From: Rotaria sp. Silwood1
Taxonomy: Eukaryota; Rotifera; Eurotatoria; Philodinida; Philodinidae
Assembly: GCA_905250075.1 (NCBI GenBank)
Contig: CAJNOP010000222.1
Coordinates: 210,730 to 274,729, forward strand
DNA: 64,000 nucleotides
Reading direction: 5' to 3'
Shown: piece by piece, positions 50,845 through 63,529 of the stretch
Layout of the letters: each line of letters starts with the position of its first letter
Numbering within the stretch: position 1 is the first letter of the stretch
Translations under genes and position numbers: made by a program
The notes under the pieces: model-generated
Database searches by the model: none
The model's input: the letters and a program-made list of their open reading frames with translations, nothing else
Told to the model about the DNA's origin: nothing

Positions 50845-53800
50845 ATGAAAGATATTATCGCTTCATCAGATATAAAGATGGGTACCACCACTCAATTGTC
50901 TGATCTAAATGCAAACGATCCTTTCAACAATAGTTCGTTGTTTCTTATTCGTTTTGTTCAGGTAATTCTGAAATCTGCTTTTTTTTTCTCATTCATCTAA
51001 TGTCGAACAATCTTTGTTTTCAGCCCTACAGGTTTGATTCTTGTTTCGTTTTACATGTTCTACTATTAGTTTATGTATCATTAGTACGAGTAAAATCCCA
51101 ATTCTGTGATGGAATATCTCAATATGATCGATGTTCACCAAACAGTGCATGTGCTTGCTATCATATAGCAAGCGCTATTGATACTGGTATCTGTGTCGAT
51201 GTATTCGTCGCTTGTTCTGAGCTAGCTGAATGTGGAGACTCAGACAACACTTGTTACGAATCTAACCATAGATGTGTTCATCATCCTCGCTGTCATAATC
51301 GTCCTGTTTGTTATCCAGTGTCAAGTTTTAATCAGAGACTCTGTCCACCAATACCAAGTAAGAAAATGAACAGTGGTCTAGACGCCGGAGTGAAAGAGGG
51401 ATTCTTTTAAAGTTGTTTCTTCATAGTCCACACATCCTCATGTATGCAGTTAATTTTATTGTAGAAGCGATAGAGGAGAATTAATGATCCTTTAAAAAAA
51501 AGAAGTAGCTGCAGTACAACACAGACCAAACGAAACATAATCATTGAAACAAAAAGATTTCATCTGTTCTTATGAACCATATTCATTGATTTGAAGAAAA
51601 ATCCGTTGCACTTATATCTAGTAGTGCATTAATATGCCGTAAACCTTAAAGGATATATGAGGAACCAAAAAAACAATTGAGCATTTGATCAATCTATGCG
51701 ATTAGATACTTTAGAACGTATCATATGTTAGCATCACCATCAAAACAAATCAATTCTAATATATCATACCAATCTATATTCACAGTTTTCTTTGTATACT
51801 AGACTCATTCTGGTGAATATTGAGTTCTGCTAAGTAGCCTTCTATCAAAATAACTACGATCGACATTAGTAATTCAAATGTGTATGGGAATTGTTTTTTC
51901 ATAGCTTATAGTATTACTAATTTTAGCTATCTCTTTAAAACACTTACAAGGACAATGTTTTAGGGAAGTGAGCATATAGGAATTCAGACTATCTAATGAT
52001 GAGATGAATGACAAAGAGAGAGTTCGTAAAAATTTATCATTACACTATTAGTATCTTCTTTCAAATATCCTTTGAAATTCATTTCATTCACACTGTTGAT
52101 ATAACAACAGAATATTGGAAAGTCTTAATGGATTTCATAAAATTTAATTCAATTCGTTTTGATTTGATCCAATCGAATCACATCGCATTGAATTATCAAA
52201 AATTTTATTGACTTTTTATTGTCCAATGAACGCAGACGTTTTGCATGAAAGATTAGATACACAAGACATATCAAATCTAAAATATCTCATTTGTATAAAC
52301 AAAATTTTGTATGATAATGAATAGCAATGAATAATACAACGACAGATACAATTACAAATGCAACAGCAGCTACAACCACGATTAATCGAAAATTAATAAA
52401 TTGATCATTTAGAAAAACCGTTAAAATAGCTAATGGGAAAATTCTGATTGTTATATGTTTTCTAAAAAGTCTTTAATAGTGATTCATTGAACATCGATAC
52501 AATATTGAAATAAATCAAGCACATCAAGAAATAATTACATGTAATTGAAGATTCGATATGGATAGTATAGAATACAGGATTTCACACAACCAATCGTCCG
52601 CTCCCTTCGTTAAACATTTAGTTAATCGAGGATATCTATTCTACGTCTGTTATCACACTGTTCCGTATAAGATGTTTTCTCACCTATCAGCAATTCTTTT
52701 ATTTTTTGTTCCATTGTGCATGTGTTTAAGACACTCCCCTTCATCTTCATTTATACACCTAAGACACTCTGTTCAAAAGACATATCTCATGCTTCTGGAA
52801 CTCTAACTTTCTTTGATTTTCGAAAACTTTTCAAGTTCTTGATTTCATTTGAATCTTATCATAGTTTATACTTTTTAAATTCCTTCCAAATCTTCTGCAC
52901 CTCTGTTTCTTTCCCTTTTCTATATTTCTTGGGAATTTTTGTGTATTCTAGAATTTCAGAAATCGTTGCATTCTCTTCTTCTTTTATGGAATTTCTCAAA
53001 TTCATAAATTTTTTGCAGTTTCCAGACAACTTAACTTCATTGAGTTCTTTTGATTGTGGAGATTCTGCAATCTTCTTTATAAAAATAAGAAAGAAATTTT
53101 CGAATTAAGCTTACTCCTTCTGTGATAGAACTCTCACTGGAGATACACCATCAAATAGCTAAAGTATTATGAGAAACTTTCATAACTTAACGATGATTCA
53201 TTGGTAGATGCATTTCTCTTGCTTTAACTTATAAAACACTTGAGCATCAGCTTTCCATTTATGAAGGAAAAATGTCTGGATTCTACAGGATCTGGATTGT
53301 TTATTGTCAGAACCATTAGATTCTATCCTATTATCTATTTGTTTAACTCTTGTTTTATTTTTTTCACAATTAAAAAGTGATCATCATCGATTTGTGATAC
53401 AACATAGGTACCGTTATACGTATATTTTCGTTTCATGTTTCTAATACATGTTTAATCATAAATATCTCTAGATCGTTTTTTCTGTCATTATTATGGTATT
53501 AAGAATCTGTTGCTACTTTATTTCACGATCTATTTTTCTTTGAGCTATAATAAGAAAAGAACGCAAGAGAAGTATACAGGACTAAATATCTGAAAGTACA
53601 ATATTGTTCGAAGAAAAAATTGTAACACTCCTACAACGAAAACTCAGCTAATATGTTTTTCTCGCCTCACAAATGAATAAAACATTCAGTCTGAATAGAA
53701 TTGGCGTATTACAAAAAAGATCTGTTTGTTTTCTTTGTTAATGTTAGAACATTTGTATATTTATCGTGATGATAAGAGAAACTATATATGCCTCTTTCTG

Positions 53801-56800
53801 CATTCCCTGACTTCGCTTAAAGCAGACGACTGGATTTTGTACAACAGGAAATTTCCTGAAACATTCAAATATACAGTTTCTTTTATTGCATAACAATTCA
53901 TTAAATAACTAAATGAATATAAAAAAGACAAGAACGCATTTCATAAACAACAGATAAAAATAGAACCTATTGCAAAATTTTTGTTTTTCAGAAGCATCGA
54001 ATTTCAATGACCAAAAAGTAGTAGTATAACCATCTAGCATAATAATTAATGACTTTAACACAAAACTCATATTCAAATGACTTACATTCAATTGATTTCC
54101 TATTTAAAAAAGTTTTGCATAAAATAAGCTGAGTTCCAAATTAAAGAATAAAGACTAGTTCTTTCTCTGTTTCAATCGTGCGATTATTTTCTTATATTGT
54201 GTATCACTCGGTATTATTAATCATTCATGTAATTTTCTAACTTCTTTTAATCATGAGCTGTAAGTTACATTGGCGACTGACGACAAGTGGGGAAATATGA
54301 ATCGGTCTTTAAAACCTTTAATACTTTCATCAAAATCGCAGATATATGTGATGTAATGAAGGTCTTGTTTATTGTTCTATCTACATCAACAGAGTTGATT
54401 GAAAAGTGAACATTTGATAGCTAGCTATCATAAAGAAGCTTTAATTATAAACCGATTGTTCTAAAATTATTATAACAAACTGTATTTTATATATATTTGA
54501 TTATGCATAATTCACATAAAGGGTGATATATTTTTTCCAAAAGATACTCGCGAAAAGCTCTACAAAAATTGCTAGACTAATCTCTTACTAACATGCTTCA
54601 ATGTTTTTTCATATAGTCAAAAAATTAAACATCTACATATTCGTGCTACTTCCCATTTTATTTAAAACTATAGAATCTTTTCGAAAATCTTTTTTCTGCT
54701 TTTGCAGTGAAAATACATTTGTTACTAGAGTACATTATTATCAAAAACTTTTAAAAAGCTTTTCTCAAATGTTTTTCCATTCTTTTTCATTAAACATTTT
54801 TTTGTAGATTAAGTAGATAAAGACACAGCATGTCTAGATTGTATTTTAACATAAAACTTCATATGAACAGAAATAAATGTAATTCATTGTTTATTCTATA
54901 ATAAAACACTCTCTTCATAATGATGTTAACAAAGCATAGTAGATATTGATTAATAGTTTATATGTTGCGCAATGAACACAATTAAAGGCAGTCGAATCAT
55001 TTTTATCATCATATCCTTACATGCTGCTTTACTCAATGTTCTTAAATAAAAGACAGATTTCTGTAAAAACATGAAGTTGAGATAATTTTCGAAGAAACTC
55101 CATTGTAGCCTATGTATTTTGCTCTAATATAAAAAAAATATGTCAAGATGCAAGGTACAAATTTTTGAAAACATAAAAATTCTCATACCTGTATTTCCTT
55201 GAAAAAGTAAGAATTAAAAATCATGTACACTCATCATTTTTGTAGAGTTGAAAAGTGCGTTCACTTCTGTACAAAAAGTTGTGCCTAATATGCATTTCAT
55301 TGTGAGAGCAACTTTTGCAAGAAATTAGAATTTATGTAATAGTATCTCAAATTCAGAGTCTTTTTATCTAATGCTAGTGCGTAACATAAAAGCTTTTCTT
55401 TAAAGATTCGGAACTTTTACGTACATAAAAACATCGTTTTATATGGTGAATAAAACATGATGATGAAATATGTCGAAAGTAACAGTGTTATCTTTAAATA
55501 AGATGTATCATTCAAAACAAGATAGTAACTTGTCTCAAATGATTTAAGATATAAAATGTAATTTTTTGAGACCTTTTTATTTTTGCATTTTGAACTCAGA
55601 AAAGTAGAATTATGTCTTGAAAGAATAAGATTTTCTTGTTGGTCCGAATTTAAACTCTAGGTGCAAAATAATTAACAAAAACTGTAATTTTTTATGTTGG
55701 AAAGTTGTTCACTAATATTAACTTTCTTTTGAAACAACTCTAAGTTCTATGTTTTTTGTAATGGTATAGTCTAAAGAGATTCTCAGTTTATGGCTTAAAA
55801 CTCTTATCATAAGTTAACTTTTAGTTTAGGTCGCTTGGTGGAACTGAAATCTTCCATTATACAAAAAAAGCATACTTTTCATTAAGATTAATTGTCTTTG
55901 AAAACTGTGGGTCCGAAGACGAATCTTTTAAGAGGTCCAAATGACATGTGAGCGTAGATTTTATCTTAACTAGTAAAAACACGTCACGATAATATTATTA
56001 CATCAAAAAACGTGTAAAAAAAAGAAAACTATATATGAAAAGAAATGTAACGTAAGAATCAATTGACTCTACAAGCACAAAATAATATGCCAAATGGATG
56101 AATTTGTAATGAGCGTCACATTTTTGTAGAGAAATGATATGAAGATGAGAACAAAATAGAGAAACTCTTTAGTATACATTTAATAAACACAAGAAAAATA
56201 ACACATAAGAAAATAAATAAAATAGTTCAATTTCTGATTATCCTAATTTTTCTTTTTGATGATTCGTGTAGAAATATGAGATTTTTATTTTCTCTTTCTT
56301 AATCTATCTAGAAACATTTCCGAATTCTTCTGAAATTAAAAAGAAAGGCAATATAATAAATAATTGAATATTTTTAATAGGGTTGTTAATATCTGATAAT
56401 ATATCTTTAAAGGAAAGGTTTTATAAAAATCTACATGAATATAATGAAGATTTTTCTTTTTAATTTTTTTTTTGAAGTACTCATATTCTTCCAGGTTCTT
56501 TCTCGTTCTATCTACTAGTCGCTAAAAGGATGTGAAATTTCAATGTTTTCTATATATATATATATATATGTACAGAAATGCTCATGATCACATTTTTTTA
56601 AAAACTAAAAAACACATATGTTATTTGTGAAAGAATGACTACCGTGACCTCCTTCTCTTTTCAAGAAAAAAAGGCTGTGAGTGGGCGTGTCGGTGAAAAG
56701 AGAAGGCACACCCTCCATAAAATCTGTATGAGCAAGTTCCAATCACGAAACAAAAATAGTCATTCAAATATTTAATACTATGGGACATTGAATCGTCATT

Positions 56801-58189
56801 GGACGTATTCATTTTGAGTATAAGAGACACCATCAGAAATACTCAATGGAAATTTGTTTTTACAGTTTTGTAGAGTTTTTCATGGCACATCTTTTAAAAA
56901 AAGAATCAAGATTATACGATTGATCTCTACTGAAGTATTTGAAAAATACCAAATGTAGCCAAACTTTTGGTATACTCAGTATTAATGGGTATTTGATGAC
57001 GAATTTTGTAATAAAGAAAGTCAAACGAGAAGCGAAGTAAATAACTTTTTGATAGTGTCACCTTCTTCAAAAAAAAACAAAGAAAACATCCATTAAGAAG
57101 AGAAATTTGACAATGAATCAGAACTTGGAACGATGTTGATTTTACGATAATTCAAATGGACTTTTCACTTTTTCCTCTCTATAGCATTACTCCTTTTCTT
57201 TTCTCTCTTACGTTATCATATGATCCTCTCGTTTCTCCCTCTATTTCAGTTCATCCATTACGTGGAAGCGCCATTGACATTCATCCAAATGCTTACTGGG
57301 AACAAAATGGTATTACAGTAGCTGGAGGAAAAGGAAATGGCTATGGAACCGATCAACTCAACAATTCATGGGGTTTGTTTGTGGATAATGAACAAACAGT
57401 CTATGTCGCTGATCCCAACAATCATCGTATTATGGAATGGAAAAGGGATGTGACGAGTGGCCAAGTGGTTGCCGGTGGAAATGGACAAGGAAGTGGAGAG
57501 ATCATCAATTGTCTTATCCATATGATGTGATTGTCGACAAAGAGACAGATAGTCTCATCATATGCGATGGTTGGAATAACAGAGTGGTTCAATGGCCTCG
57601 TCGAAACGGAACAAGTGGAGAAATAATCATCTTCAATATCACTTGTGTGGCTTTGACAATGGACGAGAATGGATCTCTCTATGTCGTTGACAAAGGAAGA
57701 CATGAAGTGAGACGATATCGAAGAGGAGAATCGAAAGGAACAGTGGTTGCAGGTGGCAATGGAAGTGGAAATCGTCTTGATCAACTCAATGAGCCAACAT
57801 ACGTATTCGTCGATCGAGATCATTCAGTGTACGTATCTGATTGGAACAACCATCGTGTGATGAAATGGTTGAAAGATACAATACAAGGCATTGTTATGGC
57901 TGGCGATCAAGGACGAGGAAATGATCATATACAATTGTCATATCCTCGAGGATTCGTTGTCGATCAATTAGGCGCTGTCTATGTGGCTGATGCAGGAAAT
58001 GATCGAATCATGCGTTGGCCCAAAGGAGCCACACAAGGAAGTGTCATTGTTGGTGGAAATGGTCAAGGAGGAAACTCGAATCAACTCAATTGGCCCTTTG
58101 GTTTATCATTCGATCGACACGGCAATCTCTATGCCGTCGATCGCTATAATCATCGAGTACAAAAATTTAACATTGCCTCAAATTCTTAA
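50845..58189 (+). pseudogene. TM/Cys-rich/NHL-repeat surface protein with a frameshift
   Basis: The proposed exons are 50845-50961 (phase 0), 51024-51357 (phase 1) and 57250-58189. Exons 1-2 encode a short polar N-terminus, a TM segment (CFVLHVLLLVYVSLV) and a Cys-rich domain with the landmark CSPNSACACYH...CVHHPRCHNRPVCYPVS. Exon 3 encodes about six NHL repeats (AGGKGNGYGTDQLNN, YVADPNNHRIMEWK, VVAGGNGSGNRLDQLNEP and more). Phases match across the 5.9-kb intron, but the link is inferred. At about 57498 the NHL frame breaks. The first frame ends after GNGQGSGE and stops at 57530, while the next repeat (DHQLSYPYDVIVD) continues in another frame, as expected from loss of one base. It is either a pseudogene or a sequencing error. 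A polyadenylation signal aataaa at 58225 follows the stop. An exon starting upstream of 50845 is possible. Confidence 0.65.
51358..57249. other. Long putative intron or intergenic stretch of the second NHL gene
   Basis: 5.9 kb, AT-rich. A pyrimidine-rich stretch at about 52.7-53.1 kb is open on both strands. The plus strand has 130 codons rich in Ser/Phe; the minus strand has about 85 codons rich in Lys/Glu (NATISEILEYTKIPKKYRKG within it), with no start codon near its upstream end. I cannot identify either. The rest shows no coding pattern. Confidence 0.4.
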
Positions 58190-59800
58190 AACACTATGCG
58201 AATGCTATTTTTTCTTTGCTTTTCAATAAATATGATTCGATTGCTTTACATTCTCGTTTCTATTGTATTCACGCGCGTGTGTGCGCGACCTCAAACTATC
58301 TCCCAACGTTTCTAGCCGGTGTTTACGATCAATCCGGAAGACATGATAAGATTTTATAAATGAATAACCCGCTATTTCTCCGTAACGGAAACCCCCTTTT
58401 AAAGCTTCAGAGGTAAAATAGAAGATTAGTTAAAGTATAAAAATGGACGTACCTACATTGTATTGGATGCAATGTTATGAATCTAAAACGAAAAGACGAC
58501 TTATATTAATAATTGTAAAATTATGTAAAAAGAAATCAGAACTTACCTAGATGAAGCCTGGAATAGAAATACAATTGCTGATCTGAAACTAAAAGCAAGA
58601 AAAAAATTTGATCAAAAAGATTAAGCGATGAGTAGAAAATGATTCATTTAGTTTTAATAGTTCTTTTTGATTTGCTGAATTTTTACACAAAACATCAGAA
58701 GTTCTTTATTTATGTATAGTATATGGTAGATCATCGATTATTCTATCTAATTAAATATTTTCATTTGATTCAGTTGGAATACATCAAAAATCTTAATGAG
58801 TTTCAAGGAGCACAAATAAAATAAATCTTTTTTTCTGTTAAGTTTTCAGATGTTCTCTTCGATTAGTCCAAATAATTATCAATTATTAGACAAGTCATTT
58901 ATTTGTATTCATCCATTTTATACTTGATCAAATATATGCACATATTTCAGTTTTACAAAATAATTCAGTAATTTTCGAAAAATCCTTTATTGAATATTTT
59001 AAATTCTCTTCTTGAATTATTAGTTTTACTAGTTTGTGTGAAACTTGTATTTATTGGGCGATAGAATTTTTTTTATTTTCTTATCAATAGATGCTACATA
59101 CGTCAACTGGACACTATTTATTAGATAGAGTAATCAATTGCAGTATGAAACCATATAAAAATTTTAAAAAATCTTTGATGTTTCGTAGAAATACAAAAAA
59201 ATGAAAAAAATACTAGTAAAATTAAGTGAGTCATTTTTATAATTATTTATCTCAAATGATCTCGATGAGTATATAAATATAAAATGAAAAAAAAAAGTTC
59301 AAAACGACATCCACAATTTTTATTTTGGAGTAATTTTGCTTGTGGTTGTTATTTGGTTGAAGACCAACCTAAAATAGAAAGAAAACAGAGTAGTATTTAT
59401 TCCGAAAATCGGAATGAAAATTCATTGAAAAACATGAATATCTATACTCATTTGAAAGAGGGAGAGAGAGAACTTTCTTTTTTCTCTCTCTTTCTCTTTG
59501 TTCTCGCATAGACTTTGTATCGATGATATTAATTGAGTTTTAATCATCATCAATATACATGGACATATATTGAATCATCCATATTATCCATGTATACCAG
59601 TAGATTGAACTTAATTGGGGTATGGGTATTTGAGTATTAGAATGTTCATTTCAACCGTATCTACTCACATCCAAAAAAAATATGTAAAGATATCTTTGAC
59701 TTTCTGATAAAAAATGGCACACAGTCAAAATAAATAATAATTATGTTTTAGAAGTTCTATTTAATTTTTTCTTTTCATATATATTGAAATATGTTTTTCA
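58190..59800. other. Intergenic spacer
   Basis: It holds the 3' flank of the second NHL gene with its aataaa (58225), then AT-rich DNA. An open frame at 59284-59511 ends in a (gaga)n/(ctct)n inverted pair and is unlikely to be coding. A weak hairpin-like pair at about 59617-59672 may be a decayed member of the TGTGGG family. Confidence 0.4.
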
Positions 59801-59811
59801 TAACTCGTTGT

Positions 59812-60700
59812 TTTTTAACAGACATTTTTTCATTATCAGATGAGTTGTCATTAGAATTTTCTTCATCATCTTCAATTTTACTACTGGCTGTTTGTTTTCG
59901 TTTAGTGCTCATATCAATTTCATTAGTATTTCGATCTTCTTGTCTTCATAGTGTTCAACCACCTTTTACATGTCTTTTAAAACAATAAAGATAATTTTAT
60001 AAAATAAATAATCAAAATAAAACAAATTAACCTTTAACATTAACAGCATTTGCTTGTATCTCAAGTAATACTTTTTCAGGATCACGTTTCTTACGAACTT
60101 TTTCACATTCTTTAAGTGATAAACTACCTAAATTAAAAATATTTTTATTACAAAAAAATGATTTAAGATAATCAATTTTAGCTGTATTGGATCAAAATTG
60201 ATCTAATTCAATTTTTTCATAACACCTCAAATACTACATATTCAAAGTAACTTTTTAAATGTTCAATACGTGCTTCTGTGCGATCACTACTACTTTTTTT
60301 ATGTTAATCTTTTGGATCTTTTTTTTTGGGTTTAATTTTTTTATGTTTAGATTCATCTTCTGATGATACTGAGCTTGATCATTTTGATACATGTTGATTT
60401 TCTTCATCAGTTAAAATTCTTTTGATGTTGGTAAACAATCATTGTCTTTTGAATGTGGGTGTGTGTGAGTATTTACTAAAAATCCCACACCCACACCCTC
60501 ATTTCAAGTTATTCTTTTTTTAAAACGTTTTTTTCTCGTTTACCATAAATATTAATGTTTTTTATAACTTCTATTTTAAATTCTGATAGAGCTTTTTGTT
60601 GAAAAGTTCATTCAGAAATATTATTTTCCAATGTAGCATTGATTAGCCTTTCATATCGCGTTTATTGATAAAGAGAGTCAAGTCTGTTCTTATTCATAAT
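59812..60700 (-). pseudogene. Decayed HIRIP3/CHZ-domain-like gene
   Basis: Read on the minus strand, pieces follow the order of HIRIP3-like histone-binding proteins. An N-terminal helical part (ALSEFKIEVIKNINIYGKREKNVLKKE, about 60600-60520) comes first. It is followed by a charged linker (SSSVSSEDESKHKKIKPKKKDPKD, about 60390-60310) and a CHZ-like region (RTEARIEHLKSYFEYV; RYEKIELDQF; then KIDYLKSFF; then SLSLKECEKVRKKRDPEKV, to about 60035). A tail (MSTKRKQTASSKIEDDEENSNDN, about 59910-59830) closes it. Several in-frame TGA/TAA stops and at least one frameshift break it. The family chaperones H2A.Z-type histones. The assignment rests on pattern likeness of short segments. A TGTGGG hairpin (60451-60506) lies inside the linker. 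It is probably a degraded paralogue; an intact copy may exist elsewhere. Confidence 0.45.
60451..60506. repeat. TGTGGG-like hairpin, copy 7
   Basis: Arm gaatgtgggtgtgtgtgag (60451-60469) pairs with cccacacccacaccctcatt (60484-60503), with a short loop tatttactaaaaat. It lies within the HIRIP3-like pseudogene, between its N-terminal and CHZ-like parts. Confidence 0.8.
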
Positions 60701-63529
60701 ATTATGTAAAAGATTGAGATCAACAAGTAGAGGAATGAGCTTCTTCTTTACTTCTCAACTGTCTACATATTGATTAAAGGACAAGATTTTTTTTAAATCA
60801 TTTAAGTTCAATATTTATCCTATCTCTTCTGTATTTTGAAATTGAAACATTTATGAAAACTCAAACAATCGTTTATAGAAATTAATTCTGATGTGCTCTC
60901 ATAAAAAGAAATCGAATACTGTAAAGCTTAACAGTCAAAAAAAATTAAACACTACGAAATATTGTTATGGAAATAGAAAACGTTGAATTCTTGTAATTTC
61001 GTTAATTGTAATTATTTTAAAGAAAAATTTCATAGATTGTTCATAGAAATAAAATCTTGATTATATCACCTCTAATATGAAAATAAAATCAGCTAATAAA
61101 ATTCAATCAATAATGAAGTTATATGAAAAATATTATTTTGAGCAGGAACTCTTTGGGCATCCTGTAAAGCTTCATGTCGACTCGTCAACAGCAGTTACTT
61201 CAAGAAGATTTATAGTAATTCTAAGGATAAGTTTGCTTTCTTATAATATCTAATTTCTACTACTCAGTCGCTCGAAAATCGAATTGAAATCTAATTTCTT
61301 CTATGGTTCTTTTTTTTTTTTTTACTATAAATATTCTATTTTGTTCAAAAACGTCAATATTAATTTCTTGGTTCTGAGGTATTAGGATGCTGGGTCTTCA
61401 AATAATCATTGACAATACGTGGACGTATAACAGTAAAGCAATGAATATTCTATACTTACGAAATTTTATGTCTATTCTCGTTATAATAAAAAACTCAAGT
61501 TTCATATTCAAAATAACTGCAAATGAGGTTGTTGCGCGAAAATATCTTTAAACATTACGGTTAACATATGAATGGTCTAGAGAAAATGAGGAACCAGTAA
61601 CCATCTAACAGGTTTCTAATACTTAGAAATCTACAGTCCGTTTATCGAAAATAATAATATTCTACGTGAAGTGAGAACTGTCGCAAGTTTCGACTCAATT
61701 CTAGAAATGACATTGTCATCTTTGCAGGAGTCTTTCTATGTACTTTTCTCTTGAGTGATAAGCCTTTCTATAACGAAAAGGATTTGGTACTATAATATTC
61801 AATGCTTTTGAAATGATAATAGTCGAGTTGAGTCAGCTTTAATTTTAAAAGAAAAGGGCAAATATCAGAAAAAGAATAAAAAGAATATGATAAAACCGAC
61901 AAAGTTTATTTTAGTACTAGTACTTTTATCAATTCGTCTATCATGAAGAAGTATAATGAACATCAGTTAACTAACACAAAAGATAATCGTCTGAAAATGT
62001 CTATTCCAGAGTCTCATAGTTGTAATTTCAATGAAGAAAGAATGGTGTAGTTGTAAAATAGAAAAAAATTGAAAAGTATCAATTTTTCTTGAAGTTTTAG
62101 AGTTGTAGGCTATACTTCTAGCTTATTTAAAATATATCACTTTCACATTTTAGCTCTAATGGGCTACACTAATATAGGTTTTTCTTTTTTTCTGCTTCTT
62201 GTTCCTTTTTTAATCTTTTAATCGCATATAAGTATCTTTCTGCATCTTTTCTTCACTTGCTTCTGGTCAAATTGCTTTTTTTTAGTCTTTTTTTATGCTA
62301 TTTTTTTCTTTATCTTTAGTCTACTAATATCTACACAAACTGAGACAATACTCTATATAATGATATTTATCGTAACTGTAAAACTCATTGCATTTAGTAC
62401 ATTTTTATTCAATGTTTAAATATCATAATTTCTCTTTATATTATTATTTAAGCACTTTTGAGTGTTAGATTTTCGAGTTCAAATAAATTCTATCGACCAT
62501 TAAATACATAAAGAAGCATATGTAGCAATTACGATCATGATCACAGAACGTTTTCATTCCTGCTGACATAATCAATGAGTTAACATGATATAATCAGTTT
62601 TAGCATGATGAATAGAAAAATCGAATTTTTGAGCAATTGAAATTAAATTTGTATAATTGGCCAGTATTGAAGGTTAAAATACTGTGTCATTGAGCGTTAC
62701 ATTAATCTGTGAATGATGTTTCCAATTCACATTTGAATAATTCAGGTGTTTTAACAAATAGACGTTGGTCCACTATTAAACCTAAACCTATGTCGTCGAC
62801 ACTAATCAATAATAGAATTTCGCCCATTTTTGTTTTCTTTTTCTTCTTTTGCTCTGCATGTAATTATTTGACTCAGAGGAGCAAGATACTTGTTGGATTT
62901 TATTTTACTGATCTCTGTGCAGAAACTATATACATGACAATCGTATTCTTTTCATAAAGATAACTGTTATCATTTTATTTGAGTTTATTCAAAAACTTGG
63001 TTTTGGCAAGTCAGGCATAAGTACTGTCATCATCTTTGTTGCTCTTTCGATTGAAGATATCACTGTTTAATTCAAAGCTAAAGTGAAAAATATATAATCA
63101 TCTCTGATTATTTCTCCTTAGTTCTCTCTAGATTGTAGAAAATTACCAGTTATAAATGTTTAGTGATCTATTTTCTATCTGAATTTATCAATATCAAATG
63201 GACCGAAAAGTTTGTCATTGTATTACAATCAAAAGTGGACTGTAGAACATTGAAATATCATTATTGAGATGAATCCCTGTGTTGTCAAATGATAGAGACC
63301 GATCTTCAACTAATATGGATCATCTTAATAAGACACAGTAATGAGATTTCGTGTTGACAGTTCATTTTATCTTAAAAGCTTAATACAAATAATAAGAGGG
63401 GCGTTTTGATCTCTGAGATGTAATTGCAATAATGAACATAGAAGATGTATATAATGACGCACTTCGTAAGCAGATCACAGAAGAACTAAATTTTGTGCAC
63501 GCAAACAAAAAGACAAGAAGAAAGAAACG
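60701..63529. other. 2.8-kb region with faint minus-strand coding traces
   Basis: No intact gene. On the minus strand, short protein-like stretches appear at about 62230-62180 (DAERYLYAIKRLKKEQEAEKK) and about 62850-62560 (ISVDDIGLGLIVDQRLFVKTPELFKC; KFDFSIHHAKTDYIMLTH), separated by stops and frame changes. They could be remnants of another decayed gene; I cannot name it. Confidence 0.3.

Noticed and set aside
45710..58189. Treating both NHL clusters as one gene with a 10.5-kb intron
   Set aside because: Phases allow it, but a TM/Cys-rich exon pair at 50.8-51.4 kb fits better as the start of the second unit. RNA evidence would be needed.
59617..59672. Eighth TGTGGG-like hairpin
   Set aside because: The arms (ggggtatgggtatttgagta and ctactcacatcc) pair too weakly to count with confidence.
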